From positions 1 to 64,000 of the forward strand of contig PPHI01000083.1 of the NCBI GenBank assembly GCA_002901265.1: a DNA stretch of 64,000 nt, read 5' to 3'. The notes beneath the pieces were generated by a model. It ran no database searches, was not told where the DNA came from, and saw only the letters and a program-made list of their open reading frames with translations. Source of the DNA: Rhodopirellula baltica (lineage in GTDB: Bacteria; Planctomycetota; Planctomycetia; Pirellulales; Pirellulaceae). Below are positions 62,437 through 64,000 of the stretch, piece by piece (within the stretch, counting starts at the first letter, position 1; the number at the start of each line of letters is the position of its first letter). The position numbers and the translations under genes were made by a program.

Positions 62437-63681
62437 ATGACGACGACGGTTCAACCCACTTTTCCAGTCACCCATCAGTCCGCCCAGGGGCTCCCCGTCC
62501 CCGAGGTAAATGCTCCGCTGGTCCTGAATTCCCAGGTGCCGATCGGGCGTGTGGAACATCATGCGCGCTCCGAGTCTGTGCCTCGAGGGCGGATCATGAT
62601 CGTGGACGATGAGAGCACGAACGTCGAAGTCGCTAAGCGTCTACTTTCGATCGCCGGGCATGACGACTTTGTCACCACGACTGACTCGACGCGGGCCATC
62701 AATCTGCTTCACACTGCCGAGCCAGATGTGGTGCTGCTCGACATCAATATGCCGCATGTCGACGGGATTTCGATTCTATCGCAGATTCGTAGCGTTCCAA
62801 AGTTCCGCCAGTTGCCTGTGTTGATTCTGACCGCCAACAGTCACAGCGAAATCAAGCTGCGGTGTTTGGAACTTGGCGCGACTGACTTTTTGCTTAAACC
62901 AATCGACCCGATGGAACTCGCACCTCGGGTTCGCAATGCGTTGCAAAGCAAGCAGTATCGCGACACGTTGGTCAAATACACACAGAACTTGGAAAACATT
63001 GTCCGCAAACGCACCAAGCAACTCGAGGACACCCGGCGTGACGCGATTCACTGTCTCGCACGCGCCGCCGAGCTTCGCGATAACGACACCGGTAATCATG
63101 TGATCCGTGTGGGGCGCTATGCGGGGATCGTTGCGCGACAACTTGAACTTTCCGAAGACTTCATCAGCGACTTGGAACTCGCCGCCCAGTTGCACGACGT
63201 CGGGAAGATCGCAATCCCCGATTCGATCTTGCTTAAACCGGGAAAGCTCGAGCCGGAGGAGTATGAGGTTATCCAGCAGCACGTCCGACACGGCCGGCAA
63301 ATCATCCAGCCTTATGTCGGACGCGAAGCTGACACTATGCGTGGGCACGTTCGCGCAGGTGCGGAGATCCTTTCCGATGACAATTCATTGATGCGACTAG
63401 CTGCCAGTATCGCGCAAACGCATCACGAGAAATTTGACGGTACAGGTTATCCGATTGGTTTGGCTGGAGAAGATATCCCGATCGAAGGCCGGATCACTGC
63501 CGTCGCGGATGTTTACGACGCGTTGTCGTCAGAACGTCCGTATAAAAAAGCGATGCCGCGAGAGAAGTGCTTCCGCATCATGGAAGACGGTCGAGGCAGT
63601 CACTTTGATCCCGTCGTCTTGGACGCGTTCTTTCGCGGGGCGTCAGAAATCGTCCGTGTCCAAGTCGAGTTCGCGGACTGA
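62437..63681 (+). CDS. Response regulator with HD-GYP phosphodiesterase domain (RpfG-like)
   Basis: 414 residues. A receiver domain at about 52-170 begins GRIMIVDDESTNVEV, with acidic D57-D58, phospho-acceptor D102 (VVLLDINMP) and Lys154 (FLLKPIDP). A short coiled linker (TQNLENIVRKRTKQLEDTRR) leads to an HD-GYP domain with H253-D254 (QLHDVGKIAIPD) and GYP at 337-339 (KFDGTGYPIGLAGEDIP). HD-GYP domains hydrolyse cyclic di-GMP, so the protein probably lowers c-di-GMP on phosphorylation. No sensor kinase is adjacent. The first 50 residues are unstructured; an internal start is possible, but the ATG is used here. Confidence 0.9.
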   Translation: MTTTVQPTFPVTHQSAQGLPVPEVNAPLVLNSQVPIGRVEHHARSESVPRGRIMIVDDESTNVEVAKRLLSIAGHDDFVTTTDSTRAINLLHTAEPDVVLLDINMPHVDGISILSQIRSVPKFRQLPVLILTANSHSEIKLRCLELGATDFLLKPIDPMELAPRVRNALQSKQYRDTLVKYTQNLENIVRKRTKQLEDTRRDAIHCLARAAELRDNDTGNHVIRVGRYAGIVARQLELSEDFISDLELAAQLHDVGKIAIPDSILLKPGKLEPEEYEVIQQHVRHGRQIIQPYVGREADTMRGHVRAGAEILSDDNSLMRLAASIAQTHHEKFDGTGYPIGLAGEDIPIEGRITAVADVYDALSSERPYKKAMPREKCFRIMEDGRGSHFDPVVLDAFFRGASEIVRVQVEFAD

Positions 63682-63755
63682 AATTGCGGACTGAATTGTC
63701 CCCGGCGTCGACGCGTTGATCGCATCGACGTCAGGGGTATCTGTTCGGCATTCCG

Positions 63756-64000
63756 TTACAGGTTGTCTTGCCCGGTGAAGTTCGTCACCAAGGCACGCAG
63801 TTTGCGACGCAGCACACTGTAGCTGAAGAATGATTTGCCGATCTCATAGTTGAAGTCGACCATTTGGTCGCGGTACTCGCGATCGTCGATGATCCGTTGG
63901 ACTTGGGCGACGACGTCCCGTGTGAGGTAACCTTGCATCGCGATGACCTTCGCACCTTTCGGTTCGATATCAGCGACATAGATCGAGTAACGATTGACCA
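63756..64000 (-). CDS. Glycosyltransferase (GT1/GT4 type), C-terminal part cut by window edge
   Basis: 81 residues are visible, ending in TAA at 63756; the rest lies to the right of the window. [20 protein letters not shown], then [16 protein letters not shown], and [20 protein letters not shown] form the final Rossmann strands and closing helix of a GT-B glycosyltransferase, the part holding the donor-binding end. The ADIEPKG segment is shared with planctomycete group 1 glycosyltransferases I know. The donor sugar cannot be told. It is convergent with the response-regulator gene. Confidence 0.7.
   Translation of the reverse strand, partial: VNRYSIYVADIEPKGAKVIAMQGYLTRDVVAQVQRIIDDREYRDQMVDFNYEIGKSFFSYSVLRRKLRALVTNFTGQDNL

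Noticed and set aside
1-64000. CRISPR arrays, tRNA or rRNA genes
   Set aside because: No regularly spaced repeats and no tRNA or rRNA signature could be found by reading; short structured RNAs cannot be fully excluded without a search.

Overview
The window looks like chromosomal DNA of a planctomycete of the Pirellula/Rhodopirellula type. This rests on a DUF1559 prepilin-like protein with an H-X9-DG tail, a very large Pirellula-type membrane dehydrogenase/HEAT/cytochrome c fusion, three large lipoproteins with TPR, VCBS and ASPIC/UnbV domains, a formylglycine-type sulfatase, and many GTG/TTG starts with weak Shine-Dalgarno sequences. No rRNA, tRNA, CRISPR array or prophage was seen. Both window edges cut genes: an IS4-like transposase N-terminus on the left and a glycosyltransferase C-terminus on the right.

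Layout. 1-1 kb: transposase remnant, a perfect 16-bp inverted repeat and a poly-Asp protein. 1.4-9.8 kb: an LpoB-like lipoprotein, its usual COG3014-like partner, a GT2 glycosyltransferase, a polytopic membrane protein and an AsmA-like protein, all on the + strand, suggesting an envelope-assembly block. 9.8-22 kb: BON and OsmC proteins, a P-loop ATPase with an unknown partner, a DASS transporter, frr, a sulfatase, a PQQ-propeller protein, two unknown proteins and a GT39-like enzyme. 22-30.3 kb: a copper/heavy-metal efflux cluster (CusA, CusB, metal-binding lipoprotein, Cys-rich exported protein, TolC-type channel). 30.5-44.2 kb: the most unusual locus, with a seven-heme cytochrome, a TPR lipoprotein, the DUF1559 pseudopilin, a small lipoprotein and three ~1000-residue TPR/VCBS/ASPIC lipoproteins. 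44.4-57 kb: YidC with an inserted PDZ-like domain, the Pirellula-type dehydrogenase/cytochrome, a Cys-rich outer-membrane protein and a Ser/Thr kinase fused to a STAND-type ATPase. 57-62.2 kb: a probable sugar-utilisation cluster (SSS symporter, Gfo/Idh oxidoreductase, TIM-barrel isomerase, aldo/keto reductase). 62.4-64 kb: an RpfG-like response regulator and the partial glycosyltransferase.

Four otherwise well-conserved genes (AsmA-like, GT39-like, cusA, TIM-barrel isomerase) are broken by frameshifts. Each is repaired by adding a single G on the coding strand next to an existing G run. One shared cause, most simply under-called G homopolymers in the assembly, fits better than four independent gene losses.

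Best candidate for an undescribed system: the 30.5-44.2 kb locus, where surface-anchored lipoproteins of identical architecture sit with a multiheme cytochrome and a pseudopilin. All functional statements are from reading the sequence; no database search was run.
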